A stretch of DNA of 42,642 nucleotides from Candidatus Fusobacterium pullicola (GTDB lineage Bacteria > Fusobacteriota > Fusobacteriia > Fusobacteriales > Fusobacteriaceae): contig JAHLFN010000064.1 in assembly GCA_018883725.1 (NCBI GenBank), positions 1 through 42,642 on the forward strand, read 5' to 3'. The translations under genes and the position numbers were made by a program. Shown here piece by piece: positions 6,020 through 14,892 of this stretch. Under the pieces are notes generated by a model that saw nothing but the letters and a program-made list of their open reading frames with translations, was not told the DNA's origin and made no database searches. The first letter of the stretch is position 1. Each line of letters opens with the position of its first letter.

Positions 6020-8491
6020 ATGGATGTAAAGGAAAAAATCTCTTTAGAAGCTAGAGAAATTATGTGTGAAGAGATAAAAAAAGCTCATGGGAATGAAGTT
6101 TTTTTTAGAGGGATTCCAGATGAGAATGGAGTTGTAACACAGGTTCAAGTTTTAGCTAGGGGAAATGAGTATTCAGTTCCTGCTATTCTAAAGGCAATGA
6201 GAAAGGGAGAGGTAATTATACACAATCATCCCTCAGGTTTTTTATACCCATCAGATGCAGATGTGGAGGTAGCTTCTATTTATTCAAATAGAATGGATGG
6301 AGCTTCATATATAGTAAATAATGATGTAAGTGATATATATATAATAGTAGAACTTTTTAAAGATGAGAATGTAAAGATAGATATAGCACCATATTTTGAA
6401 AAAACTGGGTTACTTTCACAAGCTTTTAAAGGGTTTGAATATAGAGATGAGCAGTTACATATGGCAACACATATAGAGAAGGGATTGAATAGTGAAACTC
6501 CTGTAATAGTAGAGGCAGGAACAGGAACAGGAAAAACACTGGCTTATTTGATTCCAAGTATAGAGTGGGCAATAAAGAATAAAAAGAGAGTGGTAATTTC
6601 GACTAACACTATAAATCTTCAGGAACAGCTGTTGAATAAAGATATTCCAATAGCTAAAAGAGTTATACAGGGAGATTTCAAGTATATTTTAGTAAAGGGG
6701 AGAGGAAACTATCTTTGTAATAGAAAATATCATAACTTAGCACTTGGAGATAGCTCTATATTAGAGGATTTCTCAACCACTCAAAAAAATCAATTTGCTG
6801 AGATTATAAAATGGGGAAATCATACAGAGACTGGGGATAAGGCTGAGCTTTCCTTTGAAGCAGATAACAGTATCTGGGAGCTTTTTCAGAGTGAAACGGA
6901 TATGTGCTCTGGAAATAAGTGTCCATACAAGAATGAGTGCTTTTTTCTAAAATCGAGAGAAGAAAAGAAAAAAGCGGATATTTTAATTACTAACCATCAT
7001 ATGTATTTTTCTGATTTAGCAATCAGAAAGGAGATTGGTTTTAATACCGAGTATTCAATTTTGCCAGAGTATGGGTTGGTTGTGTTTGATGAGGCTCACA
7101 ATATAGAGAAAGTGGCTAGAGATTACTTCTCATATGAGGCTTCAAAATATAGTTTTACTAAGACTATGAACCAAATCTTTGTAACAGAGGGAAAGAAGAA
7201 AAATACTGGAGCTTTAGATGCTGTATTGAAGCATATAAAGAGTGAAGAGATAGATAGTAGAGGAATACTTGAGCGTGAGATAGAGGAAATAAAGTTAAAA
7301 CATAAGTCTCTTTATATAGCTGGAAGAGAGTATTTTAACCATATTATAGAGGTATTCTCACGAGGAGAGATGGGAACTTTTACCTTTAGAGCTAAAAAAG
7401 AGGAGATGGAAAACTCTCCATTTTTAAATAGTTTAAATGAGTTTAGAGATAGATTTTTAAGTGAATATAACTCATACAGCAGAAAGGTAAGAGAGTTAAT
7501 AAAGGACCTAAAGGATGAAGAGGATAGAGCTGGACATATAAATGATTTTTCAAGATATATTGATAGATTAGATGGCTTTATCAACAACTTTAGATTTATA
7601 AATGATTTTGAAGATGAGGAGTTTATCTACTGGATAGAGGTAAATAGTAGAAAGGGAAACTCTAAACTTGTAGCTACACCGTTAAAAATAGATGGGGAGT
7701 TACAAAAAAATCTCTATTTAAACTTAAAGCAGATAATATTTACCTCAGCTACAATAGCTATAGGAAATGATTTTTCATATTTTAAAGAGTCGATTGGATT
7801 GGATAAAAATACCTTAGATAAGGTTATTCACTCTCCATTTAATTATGATAAGCAGATGAAGGTATATCTTCCAAATGATATTCCTAATCCATCAGATAAA
7901 AACTTTATAGATGAGATATCTGAATACCTAAAGACTCAACTTATAGTATCTAAGGGAAAAACCTTTGTACTTTTTACTTCATATCAGACTTTAAACTATG
8001 TTTACTATATGATAAAGGATGATTTAGAGGCTAATGGGATAGAGTTATTTATTCATGGAATGGCTCCACGTAGTCAGTTAGTAAATTTGTATATCAATGG
8101 AAAAAATCCCGTTTTATTTGGAACGGATTCTTTCTGGGAAGGTGTAGATATAAAGGGGCATCAACTTAGTAATGTAATTTTGATAAAGCTACCTTTTAAA
8201 GTACCTAGTGACCCTGTAACAGAGGCAATAATAGAGCATATAACTGCTCAGGGAAAAAATTCATTTACCGAGTATCAGATACCAGAGGCAGTTATAAAGT
8301 TTAAGCAAGGGATAGGACGTCTTATCAGAAGTAAAAGTGATTCTGGGACAATAACAATTTTAGACAATAGGGTAATCACTAAAAAATATGGAAGGTATTT
8401 TTTAGACTCAATACCTACAAAAAATATAAATATATTAAGTAGAAGTGAGATATTAAAAGATATCTCTAAAAATTCTAGAGGAGGAAATTAA
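6020..8491 (+). CDS. dinG: DinG-family ATP-dependent DNA helicase with N-terminal RadC/JAMM-like domain
   Basis: This is an XPD/DinG-type superfamily 2 helicase, expected to unwind DNA during repair or replication-transcription conflicts. In the 823-residue protein the helicase core begins near residue 135. It has Walker A EAGTGTGKT (165-173), four probable Fe-S cysteines (Cys233, Cys296, Cys301, Cys307), DEAH (357-360) and a C-terminal QGIGRLIRS motif. Residues 1-130 form an extra domain carrying HNHPSGFLYPSDAD, that is His68-x-His70-x7-Ser78-x2-Asp81. This is the complete JAMM zinc motif as in RadC, with Glu26 a possible catalytic glutamate. E. coli DinG lacks this domain, and the Bacillus-type enzyme carries an exonuclease domain there instead. 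The start has AGAAAGGG upstream. It is the first gene of a rightward operon and lies three bases before pgpH. Confidence 0.92.
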   Translation: MDVKEKISLEAREIMCEEIKKAHGNEVFFRGIPDENGVVTQVQVLARGNEYSVPAILKAMRKGEVIIHNHPSGFLYPSDADVEVASIYSNRMDGASYIVNNDVSDIYIIVELFKDENVKIDIAPYFEKTGLLSQAFKGFEYRDEQLHMATHIEKGLNSETPVIVEAGTGTGKTLAYLIPSIEWAIKNKKRVVISTNTINLQEQLLNKDIPIAKRVIQGDFKYILVKGRGNYLCNRKYHNLALGDSSILEDFSTTQKNQFAEIIKWGNHTETGDKAELSFEADNSIWELFQSETDMCSGNKCPYKNECFFLKSREEKKKADILITNHHMYFSDLAIRKEIGFNTEYSILPEYGLVVFDEAHNIEKVARDYFSYEASKYSFTKTMNQIFVTEGKKKNTGALDAVLKHIKSEEIDSRGILEREIEEIKLKHKSLYIAGREYFNHIIEVFSRGEMGTFTFRAKKEEMENSPFLNSLNEFRDRFLSEYNSYSRKVRELIKDLKDEEDRAGHINDFSRYIDRLDGFINNFRFINDFEDEEFIYWIEVNSRKGNSKLVATPLKIDGELQKNLYLNLKQIIFTSATIAIGNDFSYFKESIGLDKNTLDKVIHSPFNYDKQMKVYLPNDIPNPSDKNFIDEISEYLKTQLIVSKGKTFVLFTSYQTLNYVYYMIKDDLEANGIELFIHGMAPRSQLVNLYINGKNPVLFGTDSFWEGVDIKGHQLSNVILIKLPFKVPSDPVTEAIIEHITAQGKNSFTEYQIPEAVIKFKQGIGRLIRSKSDSGTITILDNRVITKKYGRYFLDSIPTKNINILSRSEILKDISKNSRGGN

Positions 8492-8494
8492 GAA

Positions 8495-10567
8495 ATGAAG
8501 ACTATAAATCTCTTTGGATTAAAACTTCAGTTTGAGATAAAGAGAAATAAATATAGTGATGAAAATATTTATTCAAAGGATTACTCTTTGAGAGAGAAAC
8601 TAATCTATATAATCTTAATTCTAAGTATAATAGCTTTCTCATCAAAGATATCTCTTATATCCAATCAGTATAACTACAAGGTAGGGGATATTGTAAGGGC
8701 TGATATATATGCTCCAAATACTATCATCTTTAAAGACCAAAGTGCAAAAGAGAAGATAATAGAGGATATGATAAGGGAGTCTGGTAAGGAGTATATCTAT
8801 TCGGCAGATGCTGAGAAAGTTTATTTGGAGTATTTTAAAGACTTTTTTTCAAATATCTATACTAGTAAAAATAATAAGCTAACTACTGTAGAGGATAACT
8901 CAATTGAAAGAAATACTAATAAAAGAATTCCTAATTCACTAATACATGAGCTTCTTAGTTTAAAAATAGAAGAGATAAAGAAAGTGGAAAATAAGGTTGA
9001 ACACTTTTTAGAATATGCTTATAAAGAGGGAATTGTACAGGAAAAAAATATAATATTTTATAGAGGAGATACAAAGGCAAAATATGATAAGCTCTCAAAT
9101 TTAGAGAAAGCTATTGCTGATATATTTACCTCTCCAAACTATGTTTATGACGAAGTAAAGACAAAGAAGAATATTCAGGAAAAAGTTTCTCAAATTAAAG
9201 ATCAGTATGTAGAGATAAAAGCTGGAACATTAATAGCTAAAACAGGAGAAATTTTGAATGAGAGAAGAATTAAGATATTAGAGGCTTGTGGGGTATATTC
9301 ATACAAAACAAGTTTCGCCCTAATATTTGCAAATATAATATATTTAGGAATAATATCTTCACTTTTTTATATATTATTTTTTAATAATCATAAGAAAGAG
9401 ATTCTTAATAAAAACTATTATAGGTCATCACTTCTAATAGTGGCAGGAACACTTCTTGCCTTTAGGGTATTCAATAATGATTTGATGTATCTGATACCAG
9501 CGGATACAGCTTTTTTCCTATTGATACTATTGGTAGGAAAAAATTATGCTATACCATTATTTTCATTTGTTTTATTTTATTTGATGCCTATATTGAACTA
9601 TGATTTGAAATTTTTTACAATGTACTTTATAGCTATGGCTTTTGCTGCCCATATAGTTTCTAAGATAACAACAAGATCTGGAATAATAGCAGCAGGAATA
9701 CAGCTATCAGTACTAAAGGTAGTAACATATCTACTATTCTCTTATTTCTCAGAGATAGGAAGTTTTACTACAGCAATTACTTCAAGTTATATATTGATAT
9801 CAGGTCTTATATCTGGAATGTTAACTATAGCTTTTCTGCCTTATTTTGAAAAGACATTTAATATATTAACAATATTTAGATTATTAGAGTTAGGGGACTT
9901 ATCACACCCACTTCTAAAGAAAATTTCTGTAGAGGCACCAGGAACTTTCCAACACTCTGTGATGGTGGCAACTCTTTCAGAAAATGCGGCTACAGCTATA
10001 GGGGCTAACGCAGTATTTTGTAGAGTAGCTTCATATTACCATGATTTAGGAAAGACAAAACGTCCAAAATTCTATGTAGAAAATCAGCAAAATGGAGAGA
10101 ACCCACATAATAAGATATCTCCATTTATGAGTACGTTAATTATTACAGCACATACAAAAGATGGAGCTGAATTAGCAAAAGAGTATCAGATACCAAAAGA
10201 GATAAGAGATATAATGTATGAACATCAGGGAACGACATTCCTAGCATATTTCTATAATGCTGCTAAAAAATTAGATCCAACAGTTGAGAAAGAGGATTTT
10301 AGATACAGCGGCCCTAAACCAAAGACAAAGGAATCAGCTATTATAATGTTAGCTGACTCTATAGAGGCGGCTATCAGATCTTTAGATGAGAAATCACCTG
10401 TGGCTATGGAGGGAATGATAAGAAAAATTATCAGTGGTAAGATAGAGGATAACCAACTTTCAGAGGCAAATTTAACATTTAAAGAGATAGAGATAATAAT
10501 AAAAACATTTGTAAAAACACTTGTTAGTATTCACCATGTGAGAATAAAATATCCAGGACAAAAATAA
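8495..10567 (+). CDS. pgpH: 7TM-HD domain cyclic-di-AMP phosphodiesterase (PgpH/YqfF family)
   Basis: This is an integral membrane HD-domain protein. Members of the family hydrolyse cyclic di-AMP to pApA. The 690 residues hold an N-terminal membrane anchor (about 34-50) and an external 7TMR-HDED region (about 60-265). A seven-helix membrane block follows (about 272-460), then a cytoplasmic HD domain (about 470-690). HD residues visible are His487 (FQHSVMVA), His516-Asp517 (YYHDLGKT) and His553. The loop GPKPKTKESA is a family hallmark. The start is the ATG at 8495, after GAGG in the end of dinG. Downstream lie ybeY and dgkA, the same order as yqfF-yqfG-dgkA in Bacillus. The cyclic-di-AMP role is from family knowledge. 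Confidence 0.92.
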   Translation: MKTINLFGLKLQFEIKRNKYSDENIYSKDYSLREKLIYIILILSIIAFSSKISLISNQYNYKVGDIVRADIYAPNTIIFKDQSAKEKIIEDMIRESGKEYIYSADAEKVYLEYFKDFFSNIYTSKNNKLTTVEDNSIERNTNKRIPNSLIHELLSLKIEEIKKVENKVEHFLEYAYKEGIVQEKNIIFYRGDTKAKYDKLSNLEKAIADIFTSPNYVYDEVKTKKNIQEKVSQIKDQYVEIKAGTLIAKTGEILNERRIKILEACGVYSYKTSFALIFANIIYLGIISSLFYILFFNNHKKEILNKNYYRSSLLIVAGTLLAFRVFNNDLMYLIPADTAFFLLILLVGKNYAIPLFSFVLFYLMPILNYDLKFFTMYFIAMAFAAHIVSKITTRSGIIAAGIQLSVLKVVTYLLFSYFSEIGSFTTAITSSYILISGLISGMLTIAFLPYFEKTFNILTIFRLLELGDLSHPLLKKISVEAPGTFQHSVMVATLSENAATAIGANAVFCRVASYYHDLGKTKRPKFYVENQQNGENPHNKISPFMSTLIITAHTKDGAELAKEYQIPKEIRDIMYEHQGTTFLAYFYNAAKKLDPTVEKEDFRYSGPKPKTKESAIIMLADSIEAAIRSLDEKSPVAMEGMIRKIISGKIEDNQLSEANLTFKEIEIIIKTFVKTLVSIHHVRIKYPGQK

Positions 10568-10591
10568 GATAAATAAGGAGAGATAAAGAGT

Positions 10592-11059
10592 ATGGATTTA
10601 GTATTAGATATGTCTTTAGAGATAGAAGGATTTGACGATTTAGTAAATGAAGAGGAGATAAGAGGGTATGTAGAGAAGGTACTTGAAAAGGAGTATGATA
10701 GCAAAGCTCCAGTGTATGTATCACTACTTTTTACAGGAAATGATGAGATACAAGTGATAAATAGGGAGTATAGAGATAAGGATCAACCAACAGATGTAAT
10801 ATCATTTGCTTATCATGAAACAGAGGATTTTGACATAGGACCGTATGATACTTTAGGAGATATAGTTATCTCATTAGAAAGAGTAGTAGAGCAAGCAAAA
10901 GAGTATAATCATTCACCAAAAAGAGAGCTTTTCTATGTTCTAACTCATGGAGTTTTACATCTATTAGGATATGACCACATAGAGGAAGAGGAAAGAAAAG
11001 AGATGAGAGCAAAAGAGGAAGAGATATTAGGTAGCTTTGGTTATACAAGAGAGATGTGA
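10592..11059 (+). CDS. ybeY: Endoribonuclease/rRNA maturation factor YbeY
   Basis: YbeY is a zinc metalloprotein needed for 16S rRNA 3'-end maturation and ribosome quality control. The 155-residue protein carries the complete zinc motif HGVLHLLGYDH (His119, His123, His129), and upstream the conserved DQPTDVISF block. The length is normal. GGAGAG precedes the ATG by about nine bases. It lies 24 bases after pgpH and 6 bases before dgkA, so it is co-transcribed. Confidence 0.96.
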   Translation: MDLVLDMSLEIEGFDDLVNEEEIRGYVEKVLEKEYDSKAPVYVSLLFTGNDEIQVINREYRDKDQPTDVISFAYHETEDFDIGPYDTLGDIVISLERVVEQAKEYNHSPKRELFYVLTHGVLHLLGYDHIEEEERKEMRAKEEEILGSFGYTREM

Positions 11060-11065
11060 TATTTT

Positions 11066-11785
11066 ATGGAAGAGAGAAATAAATGGAAAAATACTGGAAT
11101 TACTGAAAAATTTAATGTAGCTTTTGAAGGGATATTTGAAACTATTCGTACAGAGAAACATATGAAGTTTCATTGTTTCTGTACTATTGTAATCTTTATT
11201 TTTTCACTATTTTTAGATATTGGAAAGTATGAAACTTTGGCAATATTTATAAGTGTATCTCTCATATGGATAGCTGAACTTATTAATACAGCTATAGAGA
11301 GCTGTGTTGATATGGTTACAGATAAGTATCATCCCTTGGCAAAAAGAGCAAAGGATATAGCGGCAGGAGCAGTATTAATAGCTGCTCTAAATGCTTTGTT
11401 TGTTGGATATATAGTTTTCGAGAAGAAGATAGTTTTTAATTTAAGAGGAGTATTTTTTATTTTGAAAAATTCATATCAACACACTGTCCTTTCTATTTTT
11501 GTTTTAATTGTAATAATTGTTATCTGTATAAAAGCTATAACAGGGAAAGGAACAGCTTTAAGGGGAGGATTTCCGAGTGGACATAGTGCATTAGCCACAT
11601 CTATATTAACCTTGATTACCTCTCTTACAAACAATCCGAAGGTATTTTTTCTTGCTTTAATTCTTACAATTTTAGTTATTCATTCAAGAATAGAGGGAAA
11701 AATACATACTTTTTTTGAAACTATAATAGGGGCTTTTTTAGGTTGGGCAGTAACTTACCTAATTTTAGTTCTAGTTGCACTATAA
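11066..11785 (+). CDS. dgkA: Fused diacylglycerol/undecaprenol kinase and PAP2-type phosphatase
   Basis: Residues about 10-120 are a DgkA-type membrane kinase (undecaprenol or diacylglycerol kinase) with the signature Glu71-x2-Asn74-Thr-Ala-Ile-Glu78 and VD. Residues about 135-239 are a PAP2 phosphatase with Lys161/Arg166, FPSGHS (His173) and SRIEGKIH (Ser207, Arg208, His214). The usual final Asp of the third PAP2 motif is Glu218 here. There are six or seven membrane segments in all. A protein that both phosphorylates and dephosphorylates polyprenol-type lipids would set the lipid-carrier pool in the inner membrane. The gene follows ybeY as in Bacillus, where dgkA encodes only the kinase. Substrates are inferred. 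Confidence 0.88.
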   Translation: MEERNKWKNTGITEKFNVAFEGIFETIRTEKHMKFHCFCTIVIFIFSLFLDIGKYETLAIFISVSLIWIAELINTAIESCVDMVTDKYHPLAKRAKDIAAGAVLIAALNALFVGYIVFEKKIVFNLRGVFFILKNSYQHTVLSIFVLIVIIVICIKAITGKGTALRGGFPSGHSALATSILTLITSLTNNPKVFFLALILTILVIHSRIEGKIHTFFETIIGAFLGWAVTYLILVLVAL

Positions 11786-11797
11786 GGGAGGGACAAG

Positions 11798-13321
11798 ATG
11801 ATTACAGTTAGAGAGTATATACTTTTAAGTGTTTTATCCTATTGCAATTTTAGAGAGAATGAGTATAATAAAAATTTAAAGGAAATATTTAAAAATCCTA
11901 AAAATAGCACTCTTATTACAGCTAATTTTGATATTCTGTTTCCAGAAAATAGAGATATATTTTGGGGATATTATGGGGATATTTTAGAAAATTGGAAAAT
12001 CTATTATGTGGATAATAGAACAGCACATATTTCAGGAAAAGAGGGTTCTGGATTTTACTCTATTGTTTTTAAAAAAGGAGATGAATATGTAATAGCCTAT
12101 AGGGGAAGTGAAAAATTTCCTATAGAGGATGCTTATAAGGATTTTATAGAGACAGATTTAGCTATTGGACTAGGAAAGATACCACTTCAATTTTATGAAG
12201 GGGTAGAGGTATATTATGAACTTGTAAATAATCATAAGATACCACATAAGAATATAACTTTGACTGGGCACTCTTTAGGAGGAGGAATAGCTCAGTATGT
12301 GGCACTCTCTGTGGATAAAAATTTAAATATTATCCCATATACCTATACTTGGAATGCTGTTGGAATAAATAGAGATGGAATAGTTTCAATCTTAGACTAT
12401 ATAAATCTTGATAAAATTCTTAAAGAGCAAACTGATCTAACTGATAGGGAAAGGGAGATATTTACCCCTTTTCAACAGCCGTATTTAGAGTTTTTATCAA
12501 GGGAGTTAAAGAAGATAAAGGCTATTAAAGATACAAGGACAACAGCAGTAGGAAAGGGAGATATAGTTTTCTTTGACATTGATGAAAATTTTATGAAACA
12601 ACTTCTAAAGACAACAAATTTAGAAAAATGTATAATGAAACTTCCACTTCCAAGAAGAAAGAGCCTGATTTTAGAGCAAAACTTTTTTGATAAGATATTC
12701 CAATTGAAAAATATGGGTGAGCTATTAGAGAAGGCTCAAAAATTTATAAATAAGGTAAAAGATAATAAGGTATATGAGGAGTATATCTTTAATTTTGGAC
12801 ACTCTCAAGATTTAACTTTTTCTTTATTTAAGCATTTGGGAGCTTCCTACTGTGTAGATGAGAATTTTAAAAAAGGGAATGGAGTAAAAAGCTCATTCTT
12901 CAATAACTTTAAAATTTTTACTAAATCTATTCAGGACCATCATTTTGAAGATGTATTTCTACCTTTTATAATAAATTCAGGAGAGGATAGAGGTAACTTT
13001 TCATTACGTTTAAATGATGATTTTATGGCTAGTTCAATAAGAAAACTTTTCACGATGGAGTATTGTTTGGAGAGAGGATTACTGGCAAATTACTACTCAT
13101 TAGTAGAGATTGATGATAAAAATTTTGAAGAGATAAAAAGGGATATTTTAAGTGGTTTAAATAGCAGTGGAGTAAACATTCTATATAAACCACAATTAAT
13201 TAAACAGATAAAATCAATGGACAGAAGTAGATTTCAAATTTTATGGGAAAAGATAAAGAAAAAACTTCCAAGTCCATACAAAAATTTGGATATTTTTGAT
13301 ATATTTATATTTTTAGAATAG
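11798..13321 (+). CDS. Mbeg1-like (DUF2974) alpha/beta-hydrolase, lipase class 3 type
   Basis: This 507-residue protein has an alpha/beta-hydrolase core. The nucleophile elbow is GHSLGG (Ser159), and the preceding YVIAYRGSEK is typical of class 3 lipases and DUF2974 proteins. A catalytic Asp is plausible in the segment after the elbow. A histidine in NFGHSQDL (about 338-345) may complete the triad, but I cannot prove it. The remaining C-terminal 160 residues have no motif that I recognise. There is no signal peptide or lipobox, so it is probably cytoplasmic. AAGGGAGG precedes the start, and the gene sits 12 bases after the dgkA fusion. Its link to lipid metabolism is contextual only. Confidence 0.75.
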   Translation: MITVREYILLSVLSYCNFRENEYNKNLKEIFKNPKNSTLITANFDILFPENRDIFWGYYGDILENWKIYYVDNRTAHISGKEGSGFYSIVFKKGDEYVIAYRGSEKFPIEDAYKDFIETDLAIGLGKIPLQFYEGVEVYYELVNNHKIPHKNITLTGHSLGGGIAQYVALSVDKNLNIIPYTYTWNAVGINRDGIVSILDYINLDKILKEQTDLTDREREIFTPFQQPYLEFLSRELKKIKAIKDTRTTAVGKGDIVFFDIDENFMKQLLKTTNLEKCIMKLPLPRRKSLILEQNFFDKIFQLKNMGELLEKAQKFINKVKDNKVYEEYIFNFGHSQDLTFSLFKHLGASYCVDENFKKGNGVKSSFFNNFKIFTKSIQDHHFEDVFLPFIINSGEDRGNFSLRLNDDFMASSIRKLFTMEYCLERGLLANYYSLVEIDDKNFEEIKRDILSGLNSSGVNILYKPQLIKQIKSMDRSRFQILWEKIKKKLPSPYKNLDIFDIFIFLE

Positions 13322-13340
13322 GAGAGAGCAAAGAAAGAAG

Positions 13341-14819
13341 ATGAGATATTTATTTGGAATAATTTTATTAATTCTTACAGCTTGTGGACAGAAAGAGGAA
13401 GTAGTTAAACCTAAAGAGGTTTTAAAAGTTGCATTGGCAAATAAACCCCGTTCCTTTGACCCACAGAGAAATACAGATAGTTCAACTTTAGCAGTTACCA
13501 AACAGATATATAATAACCTTTTTTCACTGGATGAAAATGGGGATGTTGCATCGGAGTTAGTTGAAAAATATAGTATAGGAGAGGATAAGTCCATCACTCT
13601 TCAATTAAAAAAGGGTATCTTATTCCATGATGGTAGCGAGATGAAGGCTTTAGATGTAAAAAAGAGTTTAGAGAGAAACTTAAGAATACCAGTTTCAAAG
13701 GTATTAGTTGAATCTATTGAAAGAATAGATATTTTAGATGATTATAGCTTAAAGATTATACAAAAAAATTCACCATTCATACTATTACATAATCTTGCTC
13801 ATTCCTCTACTGGAGTGGTTAAGGAGATAGAGGAAAATGAGAGTGGTATAAATTTAGTTGGGACTGGAGCTTATAAGATAAAGGATTGGAAAATAGCAGA
13901 GAAAATTACCTTAGAGAGATTTAACAATTATTTTGAAGGGGCTCCAAAAGTTGAAGAGATAGTATTCCAAACAATTCCAGAGAGCTCAAATAGATTGATA
14001 GCTCTAGAAACTAAGGAGATAGATATAGCTTATGATATATCTGCAAATGATATAAAAGGAATAGAGAAGAAACCAGATTTAAGAGTTATAAATAGACCAT
14101 CTTTAGGAAGTGACTTTTTAACAATTAATATAGAGAGATTAAAGGATAAAAGAGTTAGACAAGCATTGGATTATGCTATAGATAAAGACTCGATAATAAA
14201 AGCTGTATATGAAGGTTATGGAGTTGTACCAAATTCAATACTATCACCAAATGTATTTGGATATAGTAAAGAGGGGAAAAGAAGAGAGTATAATCCTGAA
14301 AAAGCAAGAGAGCTTTTGAAAGAGGCAGGAGCAGAGAATTTAAAGTTAAAACTTTGGATATATGATGAACCTTCAAGACAACAGATGGCTCAAATAATCC
14401 AAGCAAATTTAAAAGAGGTTGGAGTAGAGGCTGAGATAATAGTAGCTGAGGTATCAACTTTCTTACAATATACAGGAAGAGGAGAGCATGATGTACTGAT
14501 AGGACTATGGTATGTAAGTACTGGAGATGCCGACTATGGTTACTATCCACTACTTCACTCTAGCTCAAGAGGTCCTATAGGAAATAGAAGTTTTTATAGT
14601 AATGTAAAGGTTGATAATTTACTTGATGGAGCAAGAGCTACTTCAAATATTGATGAGAGAAAGGAACAGTATAGAGAGGTTCAGGATATAGTATTTGAAG
14701 AGGTTCCACTTCTTCCAATTGCATATAAAAACTATGTGATAGGTCTGCAAAAAAATGTAGAGGGATTTGTATTTAATCCAAATGGAAATCACATATTAAA
14801 AAATATAACTTTAAAATAA
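13341..14819 (+). CDS. ABC transporter substrate-binding lipoprotein, family 5 (peptide type)
   Basis: This is a 492-residue extracytoplasmic solute-binding protein of the oligopeptide/nickel family. A short signal peptide ends in the lipobox LTAC, with Cys15 as the lipid-modified residue. The mature part opens with LKVALANKPRSFDPQRN and contains the family features: a GTGAYKIKDWK strand, VRQALDYAIDK, and a C-terminal DADYGYYPLLHSSS region. No permease or ATPase gene is next to it, so it must share a transporter encoded elsewhere. It resembles the second binding protein at 36053-37579 and may be a paralogue. Its ligand cannot be read from sequence. It is the last gene before the terminator at 14834. 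Confidence 0.88.
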   Translation: MRYLFGIILLILTACGQKEEVVKPKEVLKVALANKPRSFDPQRNTDSSTLAVTKQIYNNLFSLDENGDVASELVEKYSIGEDKSITLQLKKGILFHDGSEMKALDVKKSLERNLRIPVSKVLVESIERIDILDDYSLKIIQKNSPFILLHNLAHSSTGVVKEIEENESGINLVGTGAYKIKDWKIAEKITLERFNNYFEGAPKVEEIVFQTIPESSNRLIALETKEIDIAYDISANDIKGIEKKPDLRVINRPSLGSDFLTINIERLKDKRVRQALDYAIDKDSIIKAVYEGYGVVPNSILSPNVFGYSKEGKRREYNPEKARELLKEAGAENLKLKLWIYDEPSRQQMAQIIQANLKEVGVEAEIIVAEVSTFLQYTGRGEHDVLIGLWYVSTGDADYGYYPLLHSSSRGPIGNRSFYSNVKVDNLLDGARATSNIDERKEQYREVQDIVFEEVPLLPIAYKNYVIGLQKNVEGFVFNPNGNHILKNITLK

Positions 14820-14833
14820 AGTACCAGAAAGTT

Positions 14834-14865
14834 AATAGCCCAGCTATTTAGATAGCTGGGTTATT
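14834..14865. terminator. Bidirectional terminator between convergent genes
   Basis: A 14-bp stem, AATAGCCCAGCTAT (14834-14847) with ATAGCTGGGTTATT (14852-14865), has one G-T pair and a TTAG loop. It separates the rightward binding-protein gene from leftward mnmH and is nearly symmetric. Confidence 0.8.
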
Positions 14866-14892
14866 AATTAATAGGTTTTTATCTATTCTATT

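Noticed and set aside
13341..14819. Complete peptide ABC transporter locus
   Set aside because: No permease or ATPase genes flank this binding protein or the one at 36053-37579; both must use components encoded elsewhere.
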